This document shows positions 32,769 to 41,491 of a stretch of DNA of 64,000 nucleotides, one piece after another. The position numbers and the translations under genes were made by a program. Location of the stretch: contig NZ_VSFF01000005.1 of assembly GCF_008085905.1 (NCBI RefSeq), positions 186,001 to 250,000 of the forward strand, given 5' to 3'. Under the pieces are notes generated by a model, which made no database searches, was not told the DNA's origin, and worked only from the letters and a program-made list of their open reading frames with translations. The stretch's first letter is position 1; the number at the start of each line of letters is the position of its first letter. Source of the stretch: Actinomadura syzygii. Its GTDB lineage: Bacteria > Actinomycetota > Actinomycetes > Streptosporangiales > Streptosporangiaceae.

Positions 32769-33244
32769 ACGCGGCGGCGCGCGAAGAACTCGGTTAGGAG
32801 CGCGCCGCACTCGTCCGCCAGCACTTCGGCGACGACTTCGGGACGGTGGTTGAGCCGCCGGTCGCGGACGACGTCCCACAGCGATCCCACCGCGCCCGCC
32901 TTCGGGTCGACCGCGCCGTAGACGAGGCGGTCGATCCGCGCCTGGACGCACGCCCCGGCGCACATCGTGCACGGCTCCAGCGTGACGACCAGCGTGCATC
33001 CGGACAGGCGCCACGTTCCGAGGGCCTCCGCGGCCGCCCGCATCGCGATGATCTCCGCGTGCGCGGTCGGGTCGCCGCCGCGCTCCCGGTCGTTGTGCCC
33101 GGCGCCGACGATCGTGCCGGACGGGTCCAGGACGACGGCCCCCACCGGCACCTCCCCGGCGTCCAGCGCCTTCCGCGCCTCCCCGAGCGCCGACCGCATC
33201 ACGCCCGCGAGCCCCGCGACCACGGCGTCCGCGCCCGCCATCAC
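32762..33244 (-). CDS. tadA: tRNA-specific adenosine deaminase TadA
   Basis: 160 residues, converts A34 to inosine in tRNA-Arg(ACG). The zinc deaminase motifs are His62-Ala-Glu64 (TAHAEI) and Cys92-x-x-Cys95 (PCTMCAGA); the GEVPVGAVV lead strand is conserved. ATG at 33244; Met16 is an alternative. It is followed immediately by tRNA-Ser(CGA) and preceded by two TadA-associated proteins. Confidence 0.94.
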   Translation of the reverse strand: MMAGADAVVAGLAGVMRSALGEARKALDAGEVPVGAVVLDPSGTIVGAGHNDRERGGDPTAHAEIIAMRAAAEALGTWRLSGCTLVVTLEPCTMCAGACVQARIDRLVYGAVDPKAGAVGSLWDVVRDRRLNHRPEVVAEVLADECGALLTEFFARRRVR

Positions 33245-33313
33245 GGCGTCCGGCCCCGGCCCGCCGCCGTCGGGCAGGTCTGGTGCGGGGCGGAGGCGGG
33301 GGCGGGGGCGGGG

Positions 33314-33751
33314 TCAGTCACGGAGGCGGTCGAATTCTTCGCCGAAGCCCGCCTGTTCGGCCACGGCGAGCAGCGCGTCGCCGGGGAGGGCGCGTTCGCC
33401 GAGGTCGCTGACGCGCTCGGCGGCCAGGCCGAGGTCGTGGAGGAGGCCCGGGTCGCCGCCCGGGTCGCCGTCCGGGATCTCGCCGACGAGCTGCTGGAAC
33501 AGGGCGCCGAGCCCGTCCTCGCGGACGGTGGAGACGTAGGCGCGCGGTTCGTCCTGGCCGTCCAGCCGGACGATCGCGAACCAGTCGTCGTCGGCCTCCG
33601 CGAGCAGCACCACCGGGTCGCCGTAGGACTCGACGGCCGCCTCCCGCATCAGGTCGGCGACGTCGTCGACGTGCTCGGCCTCGGCGAGCACGGCCTCGGC
33701 GCCGACCCAGCCCTGCGGGGTCCGCGCAAACACGGCGGCGAAATAGGACAC
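33314..33751 (-). CDS. tRNA adenosine deaminase-associated protein, copy 1
   Basis: 145 residues, acidic. Elements shared with the upstream paralogue are FARTPQGWVGAEAVLAEAEHVDDVADLM, WFAIVRLDG and the C-terminal GERALPGDALLAVAEQAGFGEEFDRL. The family is defined by its position beside tadA in actinobacteria; biochemical role unknown. GTG start at 33751 (VSYFAAVFA); the frame runs on upstream without conservation. Confidence 0.8.
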   Translation of the reverse strand: MSYFAAVFARTPQGWVGAEAVLAEAEHVDDVADLMREAAVESYGDPVVLLAEADDDWFAIVRLDGQDEPRAYVSTVREDGLGALFQQLVGEIPDGDPGGDPGLLHDLGLAAERVSDLGERALPGDALLAVAEQAGFGEEFDRLRD

Positions 33752-33871
33752 GTGCCAATTGTGACCCAACGGGTACCGGAGACACACCCCTGACCCCCGC
33801 GACCCGGCGCGCTGCCGCCGGGAAACGGTCCTCGCGTCCGGATTTCGGGGACGCACCCCCGCCGGGACGTG

Positions 33872-34357
33872 TCAGGCGATGGCGTCCATGGCGCGCTCGA
33901 AGGCGGGGGCGAAGCCGATGCGGCCCGCGATGCTGAGGAGCATCTCGTCCGGATACAGCTCCAGGTCGCCGGAGATGGCGCCGAGCTCCATCTCGTCCAG
34001 GCCCAGGTCCGCGAAGATGGACATGTCGCCGACCGGGAGGACCTGGTCGAGCTCCTCGTCCTCCGGGATCGGGATGTCCAGATAGTCGAGGACCTGCCCG
34101 GCGAGCGGCCAGTCGACGGAGGCCGTGACGTCCGAGAGGAACACCATCACCTCGTCGCCCAGTAGGCGGATCGCGACGAAGAAGTCGTCGCCGACCGAGA
34201 CCAGCCCGACCGTCCCGCCGAGGCTCGGCTGCTGGCGCAGGGCATGGATCAGCCCCGCGAGGTCCTCGGTCAGCGCCACCGGGAGGATCTCGGCCTCCCA
34301 GCCCTCGTCTTCCCGATACACCACGACGGCGAAGTCCGTCGCGTCGACATCCGTCAT
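33872..34357 (-). CDS. tRNA adenosine deaminase-associated protein, copy 2
   Basis: 161 residues: [50 protein letters not shown] and the tail [29 protein letters not shown]. It is recognisably homologous to the next gene downstream, so the pair arose by duplication. A shared acidic surface suggests a protein or RNA-mimic interaction, which is speculation. ATG at 34357. Confidence 0.8.
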   Translation of the reverse strand: MTDVDATDFAVVVYREDEGWEAEILPVALTEDLAGLIHALRQQPSLGGTVGLVSVGDDFFVAIRLLGDEVMVFLSDVTASVDWPLAGQVLDYLDIPIPEDEELDQVLPVGDMSIFADLGLDEMELGAISGDLELYPDEMLLSIAGRIGFAPAFERAMDAIA

Positions 34358-34528
34358 CTCCACCCCACCGGCACGTTTCCTGCCACGGCATGGTCCCAGA
34401 TGCGGCGCGTGCTCGTACGCCCCACCGTCAAACTGGGCGCCGCACCGGCGCGTGAGGCGGGGAGTCAGCGCCACGAACCGGGGCCCAACGCCACGAATCC
34501 ACCGTTCCCGGAACCCGCGTCACCGGGC

Positions 34529-34882
34529 TCAGTTGATGCGGAACGTGCGGCGGCGGAGCGCGGCGTGGATCCGCGCGCGGCGCGACCGGTGCGGGGTCAC
34601 CCGGCGGCGCAGTTCGCGGGCCTCGGCCAGCTCGCGCAGGAAGATCGCGCGGCGGCGCAGCCGCTCGCGGACCTCCTCGGGAGTGATCTCGCGGACCTCC
34701 TCCGGGGCGATGCCGCCCTGCGGGCCTGGTCGCGTCGAGACGGCGGGAGCGGGAGCGGAGTCGTCGGGGAGTGCGGGGTCGTCGTCGGGGGCGGGCGTGC
34801 GCGTCGCGGCCGCGGGCGGGTCCGGCGCGGACTCGCGGGCCCGCGCAGCCCCTCCCGGCTGCTGATCGCTTTCGCTGTTCAT
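34529..34882 (-). CDS. hypothetical protein with basic helical C terminus
   Basis: 117 residues. The first 60 are disordered and Ala/Pro/Asp-rich. The C terminus ([30 protein letters not shown], then [20 protein letters not shown]) is a long basic helix likely to bind nucleic acid. It sits divergent from upp. No family recognised. Confidence 0.6.
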   Translation of the reverse strand: MNSESDQQPGGAARARESAPDPPAAATRTPAPDDDPALPDDSAPAPAVSTRPGPQGGIAPEEVREITPEEVRERLRRRAIFLRELAEARELRRRVTPHRSRRARIHAALRRRTFRIN

Positions 34883-34966
34883 ACCGCCATACTGCCCAGC
34901 TCAGCGGTGTCCTATCCTATTTCACCGGGCTCTGGCCGATCTTCCGAGGTGGGCTACGGTGAGCGG

Positions 34967-35605
34967 ATGCAGACCCTCGCCGTCGACCACCCCCTCGTCG
35001 CGCACAAGCTCACCACGCTGCGGGACGTCCGCACCGACTCCCCCACGTTCCGGCGGCTGGCGGACGAACTCGTCGCCCTCCTCGCCTACGAGGCGACCCG
35101 GGACGTCCGGGTCACCGGGGTCACCGTCCGGACGCCGCTCGTCGAGACGGCGGGCGTCCAGCTGGCGAGCCCGAAGCCGCTCGTGGTGCCGATCCTGCGC
35201 GCCGGGCTCGGGATGCTGGACGGCATGACGCGCCTGCTGCCCACCGCCGAGGTCGGCTTCCTCGGCATGGTCCGGGACGAGGGCACGCTGCAGGCCGAGA
35301 CGTACGCGACCCGGCTCCCGGACGACCTGTCCGGACGGCAGTGCTACGTCCTCGACCCGATGCTCGCCACCGGCGGGACGCTCGCGGCCGCGATCCGGCT
35401 GCTGTTCGACCGCGGCGCCGATGACGTCACCGCCATCTGCCTGCTCGCCGCCCCGGAGGGGCTCAAGTACCTGGAGCAGACGTTCGCCGACCTCGACGCT
35501 CCGGTCCGGGTGGTGACGGCCGCGATCGACTCCCACCTCAACGAGCAGGGCTTCATCATGCCCGGTCTCGGGGACGCCGGAGACCGCCTGTACGGCGTCG
35601 TCTGA
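34967..35605 (+). CDS. upp: uracil phosphoribosyltransferase
   Basis: 212 residues, salvages uracil to UMP with [31 protein letters not shown], the PRPP loop [13 protein letters not shown] and the C-terminal [10 protein letters not shown] are all conserved. ATG at 34967, preceded by a weak GTGAG site; the open frame upstream is not conserved. The tadA-upp neighbourhood is typical of actinobacteria. The last codons and stop enter an 11-bp tandem repeat. Confidence 0.95.
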   Translation: MQTLAVDHPLVAHKLTTLRDVRTDSPTFRRLADELVALLAYEATRDVRVTGVTVRTPLVETAGVQLASPKPLVVPILRAGLGMLDGMTRLLPTAEVGFLGMVRDEGTLQAETYATRLPDDLSGRQCYVLDPMLATGGTLAAAIRLLFDRGADDVTAICLLAAPEGLKYLEQTFADLDAPVRVVTAAIDSHLNEQGFIMPGLGDAGDRLYGVV

Positions 35606-35651
35606 GCAAGCTCTGAGCGAGGTCCGAGCGAGGTCTGAGCGAGGTCTGAGG
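35601..35651. repeat. 11-bp tandem repeat, about 4.6 units, at the upp stop codon
   Basis: TCTGAGCRAGG-type units begin at 35601, 35612, 35623, 35634 and 35645 (last one partial). The upp TGA stop is in unit 1, and further TGA triplets recur in the later units. Confidence 0.9.
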
Positions 35652-35836
35652 CCCGTCCCGCAGCGGGTTCTCGGGGCTGATCACGATCGGGACGCGGTCG
35701 TCTCCGGCGATGTTCGTTCCCGATGGCAAGGGGTACGTAGGGCCTACGGAACGCCACTGCGCGTTCCCCTCCGCCGTCCCGGCACAGGGGACCGTCAGGA
35801 CCGGGCGGCGCGAGCGAGCTCGATCGAGGACACGTG

Positions 35837-36097
35837 ATGGCTCACCAAGGGGAAGGCGACCTGCCGCGCTACGCGGAGATCGGGGAACGGCTGACCGAGG
35901 AGTTCGACGGGGTGCACGCCGCCGAGACGGTGGACCGCTGCGTCTCCGCCGCCCGGTACGGGGCCGAGGAAGTGATGGGGGCGGCGCCCGCCGACCTCGT
36001 GGAGCGGATCGCGCGGCGGCATCTGGAGGTGCTCGCCACGGTCGCGGCCGAGAAACGGCGCAGGACGCGCCGCTCGTCCCTCGACAACGCGCCCTGA
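35837..36097 (+). CDS. three-helix-bundle small protein (DUF3562-like)
   Basis: 86 residues. RYAEIGERLTEEFDGVHAAETVDRCVSAARYGAEEV, then LVERIARRHLEVLATVAAEKRR. This helical dimerisation module is common and short in actinobacteria; role unknown. Start ATG at 35837, or GTG at 35834. Confidence 0.7.
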   Translation: MAHQGEGDLPRYAEIGERLTEEFDGVHAAETVDRCVSAARYGAEEVMGAAPADLVERIARRHLEVLATVAAEKRRRTRRSSLDNAP

Positions 36098-36145
36098 TCT
36101 CCGCTGGACGACGCGCACTGACCCCCCGATGACGCGCCTCGCCGC

Positions 36146-36178
36146 CGCCTCCGCGAGGGGCGACCGATCGCGGAGGCG
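36146..36178. terminator. hairpin terminator
   Basis: CGCCTCCGCGA (36146-36156) and TCGCGGAGGCG (36168-36178) form a perfect 11-bp stem with an 11-base loop, 48 bases after the small helical protein gene. Confidence 0.65.
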
Positions 36179-36283
36179 ACAGGTGTGTGGCCGCGGGAAC
36201 GCGGGACTGCGCGTGCTTTGCCGGTCGTGGGCGCTGTGCGAGACTGATTCGGGGTCCGTGGGACGATGCTCCGGGAGGCAGCA

Positions 36284-36442
36284 GTGCCCGCCAAGAAGTA
36301 CATCACGTGGGTCGCTGTGGCCTTCGTGGCGTTCTATGTGATCAGCCAGCCGGACGGCGCGGCTCGGTCCATGGAGAACGCCGCGAACGGTCTCGCGTTC
36401 GCCGCGGACTCCCTGGCCACCTTCGTCAACGGCATCGCCTGA
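36284..36442 (+). CDS. 52-residue membrane protein upstream of PH-domain gene
   Basis: GTG at 36284, with GGGAGG upstream, encodes one N-terminal membrane helix (YITWVAVAFVAFYVISQP) followed by an amphipathic Ala-rich helix (AANGLAFAADSLATFVNGIA). A small protein of this pattern precedes the PH-domain gene in many actinomycetes, from memory. Seven bases separate it from that gene, so they are cotranscribed. Confidence 0.7.
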   Translation: MPAKKYITWVAVAFVAFYVISQPDGAARSMENAANGLAFAADSLATFVNGIA

Positions 36443-36449
36443 GGTTCGG

Positions 36450-37064
36450 ATGAGGCTCGTAACCCCCGGCGACTCCGCGCCGGCGTCGGTGAACAAGTAC
36501 CTGCTCCCGCACGAGAACCAGGTCATCACGGTCCGCCGGCATCCGGCGACCCTGATGGTGCCGGTCGGCCTCGTGCTCGGCGGCCTGATCGTCGCGGGCG
36601 TGCTGAGCAACACGGTCAAGGAGGCCATGTCCTGGGTGTGGTGGGGCTGGCTGATCCTGCTCGGCTGGTTCGTCTGGCGGGTCGCGGAGTGGTCCGTCGA
36701 CTACTTCGTGATCACCAACCAGCGGATGCTGTTGACCACCGGCCTGATCACCCGCAAGGTCGCGATGATGCCGCTGGCCAAGGTCACCGACATGAGCTTC
36801 AAGCGGACGATCGCGGGCCGCATGCTCGGCTACGGCGAGTTCGTCCTGGAGTCCGCCGGACAGGACCAGGCGCTCACCAACGTCGACTACCTCCCCTACC
36901 CGGAGCAGCTCTATCTCGAGGTCTGCGAGATGATCTTCCCGAACAAGAATCCCGCGCCCGAGGAGCCGCTGCCCCCGCCCCCGCCGCCGCGCCGCCCCCG
37001 GGAGCCCGTGGAACCGGTCGAGGGGGACGTCCCGAGCGCGTCCGGACCGGACGAGCAGGGCTAG
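36450..37064 (+). CDS. bacterial PH-domain membrane protein (YdbS-like)
   Basis: 204 residues. Two membrane helices (LMVPVGLVLGGLIVAGVL and WVWWGWLILLGWFVWRVAEW) are followed by the bPH2 domain DYFVITNQRMLLTTGLITRKVAMMPLAKVTDMSFKRTI, RMLGYGEFVLESAG. The C terminus is a proline-rich cytoplasmic tail. Function of this family is unknown, perhaps envelope-stress related. Confidence 0.87.
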   Translation: MRLVTPGDSAPASVNKYLLPHENQVITVRRHPATLMVPVGLVLGGLIVAGVLSNTVKEAMSWVWWGWLILLGWFVWRVAEWSVDYFVITNQRMLLTTGLITRKVAMMPLAKVTDMSFKRTIAGRMLGYGEFVLESAGQDQALTNVDYLPYPEQLYLEVCEMIFPNKNPAPEEPLPPPPPPRRPREPVEPVEGDVPSASGPDEQG

Positions 37065-37099
37065 CCCGACGGCGCGGCTTTCTGGTCAATTTCGGCGGA

Positions 37100-37129
37100 T
37101 TGACGATCTTGCGGGTAGGGTCCGATAAC
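37100..37129 (+). promoter_or_regulatory. candidate promoter for the TPR regulator
   Basis: TTGACG (37100-37105) and GATAAC (37124-37129) with an 18-base spacer, 211 bases before the GTG/ATG of the regulator gene. Housekeeping-sigma type; transcription start not known. Confidence 0.45.
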
Positions 37130-37340
37130 GTCCAGGGGTGTGACATGCGTCGCGAGCGCGGGCGGTTCGTCCCGTCCGGCCCGGCGCGCCAGGGCGGAGC
37201 GGCGGGCGCGCGGGGGCTCGCAGAGCCCGCCCGGAAGCGCCGTTGTCCCGCCGCTTCATTACTCTCGATGTGCGATAACCCGCAATGTGCAATCATGTCG
37301 GCACCCCAGCCGCCTGTTTACTTCCGCTAAGTGAGTCCAC

Positions 37341-38789
37341 ATGCCGGGTCCAGGCAACGTCGGCGAACGTGTCCGCAACCTGCGGCTGACCAGACGCTTG
37401 TCGCAGGCACAGCTCGCCGGTCACGACCTTTCCGACAGCTACATCTCTTTGATCGAGTCGGGCAAGCGCACTCCGACGCCGACCGTGCTGCGCATGCTGG
37501 CCGAGCGCCTCGGCTGCACCCCGGAGTACCTCGCCGAGGGCGTCGAGCCGGAGCAGCGCGCCCACCTGGAGGTACGGGAGCGGCACGCGCACCTGGCACT
37601 GCTGCGCGGCGACCCGGTCACCGCCGAGTCCGGCTTCGACGAGGTGATCGCGCGCAGCGACGACCCCGATCTGACGTCCCGCGCCCGCTGGGGCCGCGCC
37701 CGCGCCCTGGAGGCGCTCGGCCGCACCGACCAGGCGATCGCGCTCTTCGAGGAGCTGCGCGAGCAGGCCGAACGCGATCCGGGACGGGCGAGCTGGCTGC
37801 CGCCGGTGATCGCGCTGGCGCGCTGCTACCACGCCGTCGGCGACCTCGGCCAGGCCATCGCGCTCGGTGAGCGCGCCATCGAGCGGCTGGGCCTGCTCAA
37901 GCTGAGCGTCGGCGAGGAGTACACCGAGGCGGGACGAATTCTGCTGCTCGCCTATGTGGACCGGTCCGAGCCCGCGCGCGCACACGAACTCGGCCGCCGC
38001 CTCCTGCACCCGCGGGACGTGCCGGACGTGCCGACCAGCGTCCACTACCAGCAGGCCAGCAAGCGCGCCCTCGACGAGGGGACGATCGGCGACGCCCTGT
38101 ACCTCGCCGACCAGGCCCTCGCCGTGCGCAACGACGCGGCCCCGGCGCACGCCCGCGCCCGGCTGTCCCTGGCCGCGGCGAAGGCGCTGCTGAGGGGCGT
38201 CACGCCGTTCTCGGCCCCGGCTCCGTCCGGGACGGTGCCGGATGGTCCGAACGGGTTCGAGCGTCCCCGTCCCGAGGGTTCGCGCGAGGCCGCCCGGGAA
38301 GCCCTCGCCCTCTTGGACGACGCGACCGGTCTGGACGAGGCCGAGACCACCGAGAGCACCATCGCCAGAGCGCGCGCGCTGGTCCTCGTCGGCGAACTGG
38401 ACGAGGCCATCCGTACGCTGGTGCAGTTCCTCGACACCGGCCTGGTGCTGGCCGCGCCGAAGGGCACGACGCCGGTGGCGCCCGAGCCCAGCGGTGACGT
38501 CGCCGCGCGGACGCAGAAGACCGTGCTGGCACGGCTCGTCCTCGCACGGGCGCGCGTCGCCCAGGGCGACCCGGCGGCGGCGCTGCTCGTGCTGCACGCC
38601 GCGTCCGAGCAACTGGGCACGCTGCACCCGGGGCGTCCCGCGGCGCACCTGTTCAGGGAGCTGGGGGAGCTGTTCGAGCTGGTCCAGGACGCGGAGAGCG
38701 CCGCGTTCTCCTACCGGCGGGCGCTGGAGGCGGCCGGGCTGCGGGCCGCGCGCCCGCAGGCCGCAAGCCGCGATCTCGGACGAGTCTGA
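37341..38789 (+). CDS. XRE-family regulator with TPR array
   Basis: 482 residues. The helix-turn-helix lies in the first 70 residues: RVRNLRLTRRLSQAQLAGHDLSDSYISLIESGKRTPTPTVLRMLAERLGC. From residue 75 on come repeated TPR-like helix pairs (ARWGRARALEALGRTDQAIALFEEL; LPPVIALARCYHAVGDLGQAIALGERA). A Pro-rich linker lies near residues 290-315. Conserved in filamentous actinomycetes; possibly binds a signalling peptide or partner protein, as PlcR/Rgg-like regulators do. Confidence 0.85.
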   Translation: MPGPGNVGERVRNLRLTRRLSQAQLAGHDLSDSYISLIESGKRTPTPTVLRMLAERLGCTPEYLAEGVEPEQRAHLEVRERHAHLALLRGDPVTAESGFDEVIARSDDPDLTSRARWGRARALEALGRTDQAIALFEELREQAERDPGRASWLPPVIALARCYHAVGDLGQAIALGERAIERLGLLKLSVGEEYTEAGRILLLAYVDRSEPARAHELGRRLLHPRDVPDVPTSVHYQQASKRALDEGTIGDALYLADQALAVRNDAAPAHARARLSLAAAKALLRGVTPFSAPAPSGTVPDGPNGFERPRPEGSREAAREALALLDDATGLDEAETTESTIARARALVLVGELDEAIRTLVQFLDTGLVLAAPKGTTPVAPEPSGDVAARTQKTVLARLVLARARVAQGDPAAALLVLHAASEQLGTLHPGRPAAHLFRELGELFELVQDAESAAFSYRRALEAAGLRAARPQAASRDLGRV

Positions 38790-38852
38790 CCTTTTCCTCC
38801 TTCTAAGTCCGTTGCGGTGGGGGCGGAATAAACCCGGACCGATCAGCGTCTT

Positions 38853-38873
38853 ATCATCCAGACGTAGGATGAT
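38853..38873. promoter_or_regulatory. GntR/FadR-type operator
   Basis: ATCATCC (38853-38859) and GGATGAT (38867-38873) are perfect inverted repeats with a 7-base spacer (AGACGTA), 20 bases upstream of the FadR-type gene's GTG start. Autoregulation likely. Confidence 0.7.
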
Positions 38874-38892
38874 TCGCTGACCGGAGGTAATC

Positions 38893-39585
38893 GTGACCTT
38901 GCGCACGGCCCGCCGCTCCTCGCTCGTCGACCAGGTGATCGAGCAGCTCAGGAGCGAGATCACGGGCGGCGGCTGGCCGGTCGGCGCGAAGATCCCGCCC
39001 GAGCCGGCGCTCGCGGAGGCCCTCGGCGTCGGGCGCAACACCGTCCGGGAGGCCGTCCGCGCGCTGACCCACGCCGGGCTCCTGGAGAGCCGGCAGGGCG
39101 ACGGTACGTACGTGCGGGCGACGAGCGAGCTGTCCGGGGCCGTCCGGCGTCGGCTTGAGACGGCCGAGTTGGTCGAGATCCTCGAGGTTCGGCGCGGGTT
39201 CGAGGTGGAGGCCGCGCGGCTCGCCGCCGCGCGCCGCACCGAGGCCGACGTCGCCGCGATCGCGCTCGCCCTCGCCCGCCGCGACGCGGCCTGGGCGGCG
39301 GGCGACCACGACGCGTTCGTCGAGGCCGACCTCGCCTTCCACACCTCCGTCGTCGAGGCCACGCACAACCGCGTCCTGACCGACCTGTACCGCGACTTCA
39401 GCGCCGCGCTCCGCGCCAGCATCGGCGCGGCCGGGTCGCTGCTGGAGCACGCGGACGTCCCGCACGGCCCCATCGCCGCGGCCGTCGAGGCAGGCGACGC
39501 GGACGCCGCCACCCGGGCCGCGCACGCGTGTCTGGACCAGATCCTCGCCTCCGCCAAGTCCGGCCGGCCGGCGACGACCTCCTGA
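38893..39585 (+). CDS. FadR-subfamily GntR transcriptional regulator
   Basis: 230 residues. The winged helix is IPPEPALAEALGVGRNTVREAVRALTHAGLLESRQGDGTYV (residues about 36-76). The FCD ligand domain has EILEVRRGFEVEAARLAAARRT and the metal-ligand-type D-x3-H (ADLAFHTSVVEATHN). GTG start with GGAGG. Probably controls the MFS exporter gene 110 bases downstream. Confidence 0.92.
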   Translation: MTLRTARRSSLVDQVIEQLRSEITGGGWPVGAKIPPEPALAEALGVGRNTVREAVRALTHAGLLESRQGDGTYVRATSELSGAVRRRLETAELVEILEVRRGFEVEAARLAAARRTEADVAAIALALARRDAAWAAGDHDAFVEADLAFHTSVVEATHNRVLTDLYRDFSAALRASIGAAGSLLEHADVPHGPIAAAVEAGDADAATRAAHACLDQILASAKSGRPATTS

Positions 39586-39695
39586 CCCTCCAAGCCGCTG
39601 CCCGGCAGCTGCCGTCCGGCGCCCGCGCCCAATCGTTTGGGCCCAGGTCCGGCGGCCCGCGTCCCGGGCGTTCGAAGCTCACGACGAAGGACGAG

Positions 39696-40937
39696 ATGAA
39701 CTCCCCTGTGACGAGCAGAGTCTCCCGTGCGACGGCCGTCTGGTCGCTCGTCGGGCTGGTCCTGCTGACGATCAACCTGCGCGCCGCCATCACCGGGATC
39801 GCGCCGGTGCTCGGCGAGCTGCGCGAGGCGTTCGGGCTGTCCGGCGCGGCGGTCGGCGTCCTCACCACGCTGCCGGTGGTGTGCCTCGGCGTGTTCGCGT
39901 CCGTCGCGCCGCTGGTCGCGCGGCGGCTCGGCACGGACGTCGCGATCGCCGGGTCGCTCGTGCTGATCACGGCCGGGATCGTGGTGCGGGTGGTGGAGTC
40001 GCCGCTGTCGCTGTTCGTTGGAACGGTCCTGGCGGGTGCCGGGATCGCGATGGGCAACGTCCTCATGCCCGCCGTGATCAAGCGCGTGTTCCCCGCCCGG
40101 GTCGGCTCGCTGACCGGGCTCGCGATGATGCTGATGGCCGCGAGCGGGGCCGTCGCCGCCGCGCTCGCCGTCCCGCTGGACGAGGCGGGCGGCTGGCGGC
40201 TGGCACTCGCGATCTGGGCCGTGCCGTCGGCGTTCGCGCTGCTCGTGTGGGGGCCGCTCGCGCTGCGCGGGCGGTCGTCCCGCCCCGCCGAGACCCCGGC
40301 GCGCGACGCGGACCACTCGCTGCTCCGCTCGCCCGTCGCCTGGTTCGTCGCGGCGTTCATGGGCCTCGCGTCGCTGATGTTCTACGTGCTGATGTCGTGG
40401 CTGCCGGAGATCATGCGGGACGCCGGATACGCTCCCGCGACGGCCGGGATGATGATGTCCACGATGATGATCGTCGGCATCCCGCTGGGCTTCGCCGTGC
40501 CGGTGTTCGCGGCGCGGCTGCGCGACCAGCGCCCGGTCGTCTTCGCGGTCGCGGCCGTCATGGTCGCGGGGCTCGTCGGGATGATGGCCGTGCCGTCCGC
40601 CGGATGGGTGTGGGTCGTCGTGCTCGGCCTCGGCACCGGCAGCGCGTTCCCGCTGGCCTACACGCTGCTCAGCCTGCGCTCGCCGAACCCGTCGATCGCG
40701 GCCGGGCTGTCCGGGATGGCGCAGACCGGCGGGTACCTGCTCGCCGGGACGGGACCGTTCGCGGTCGGCGTCCTGCACGGGGCGACGGGCGGGTGGAACG
40801 TCCCGCTCGTGCTGCTGCTGGTGCTCGTCGTGCCGGAGGCGGTGTTCGGGCTGCTCGCCGCACGTCCCGGCCTCATCCGGCTGCGGGAGGCGAAGCCCGC
40901 GCCGCGCGCCTTGCCCGCCCCGGAACCCGTCCGCTGA
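39696..40937 (+). CDS. MFS transporter, CynX/NimT type
   Basis: 413 residues with about twelve hydrophobic segments. LLTINLRAAITGIAPVLGELREAFGLSGAAVGVLTTLPV is characteristic of the CynX/NimT cyanate-nitroimidazole exporter family. Substrate unknown. ATG at 39696 follows GAAGGACGAG; the open frame upstream runs into the regulator. Likely regulated by the FadR-type protein. Confidence 0.9.
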   Translation: MNSPVTSRVSRATAVWSLVGLVLLTINLRAAITGIAPVLGELREAFGLSGAAVGVLTTLPVVCLGVFASVAPLVARRLGTDVAIAGSLVLITAGIVVRVVESPLSLFVGTVLAGAGIAMGNVLMPAVIKRVFPARVGSLTGLAMMLMAASGAVAAALAVPLDEAGGWRLALAIWAVPSAFALLVWGPLALRGRSSRPAETPARDADHSLLRSPVAWFVAAFMGLASLMFYVLMSWLPEIMRDAGYAPATAGMMMSTMMIVGIPLGFAVPVFAARLRDQRPVVFAVAAVMVAGLVGMMAVPSAGWVWVVVLGLGTGSAFPLAYTLLSLRSPNPSIAAGLSGMAQTGGYLLAGTGPFAVGVLHGATGGWNVPLVLLLVLVVPEAVFGLLAARPGLIRLREAKPAPRALPAPEPVR

Positions 40938-40944
40938 CGGGGTC

Positions 40945-41253
40945 TTAGGAGAAGTCGACGGCGTCGAGGTCGAGCACCCGGGCGTGCAGGACGAGCCGCT
41001 GGTGCAGCGCGGCGCGCAGCGCCCGGTGCAGGCCGTCCTCCAGGTAGAGCTCGCCCTTCCACTGGACGACGTGGGGGAACAGGTCGCCGTAGAAGGTGGA
41101 GTCCTTGGCGAGGAGGGACTGGAGGTCCATCTCCCGCTTGGTGCTCACGAGTTGGTCGAGGCGGACCTGGCGAGGCGGGATCTTGGCCCAGTCCCTGGAC
41201 GAGAGCCCATGGTCCGGATAGGGCCTTCCGTCACCCACCGCCTTGAAGATCAC
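40945..41253 (-). CDS. ParB/Srx-like small protein (annotated elsewhere as VapB-like)
   Basis: 102 residues. PPRQVRLDQLVSTKREMDLQSLLAKDS and HVVQWKGELYLEDGLHRALRAALHQRLVLHARVLDLD form a ParB/sulfiredoxin-like core, with the DGLHRA motif at the nucleotide site. Close relatives are frequently labelled VapB antitoxins, but no toxin gene is adjacent here, so I do not adopt that label. Its stop lies 8 bases from the MFS stop. Confidence 0.7.
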   Translation of the reverse strand: MIFKAVGDGRPYPDHGLSSRDWAKIPPRQVRLDQLVSTKREMDLQSLLAKDSTFYGDLFPHVVQWKGELYLEDGLHRALRAALHQRLVLHARVLDLDAVDFS

Positions 41254-41491
41254 CCTCCGAGTCTACGGTGTCGGCATGACCCCGAGAAGGCGACTCAACA
41301 ACATGAGTCACTCCGCTTGCCAGGTTCGGTAAGGCATTTTCTCCCAGCTCACGGGCTTCGTTAGTAAGTACCGAACCCGCGGAGCGCAATTTACCTACGG
41401 GCCGTGGGGCGGCGCTGTTGGGACGCTTGTCAATTGCGGCGGCCGCGGGGAGGCGGGCCATGGCGCTCGTCCGGTCGGCCCCCACCTGCCG

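Noticed and set aside
37293-40778. A 1161-codon open frame on the minus strand
   Set aside because: It lies antisense to three well-recognised genes (TPR regulator, FadR-type regulator, MFS). Its composition is His/Arg/Gly/Gln-rich without any domain, as expected for the complement of high-GC codons.
40945-41253. VapB antitoxin label
   Set aside because: No PIN-domain toxin adjacent; the ParB/Srx-like DGLHRA core fits better.
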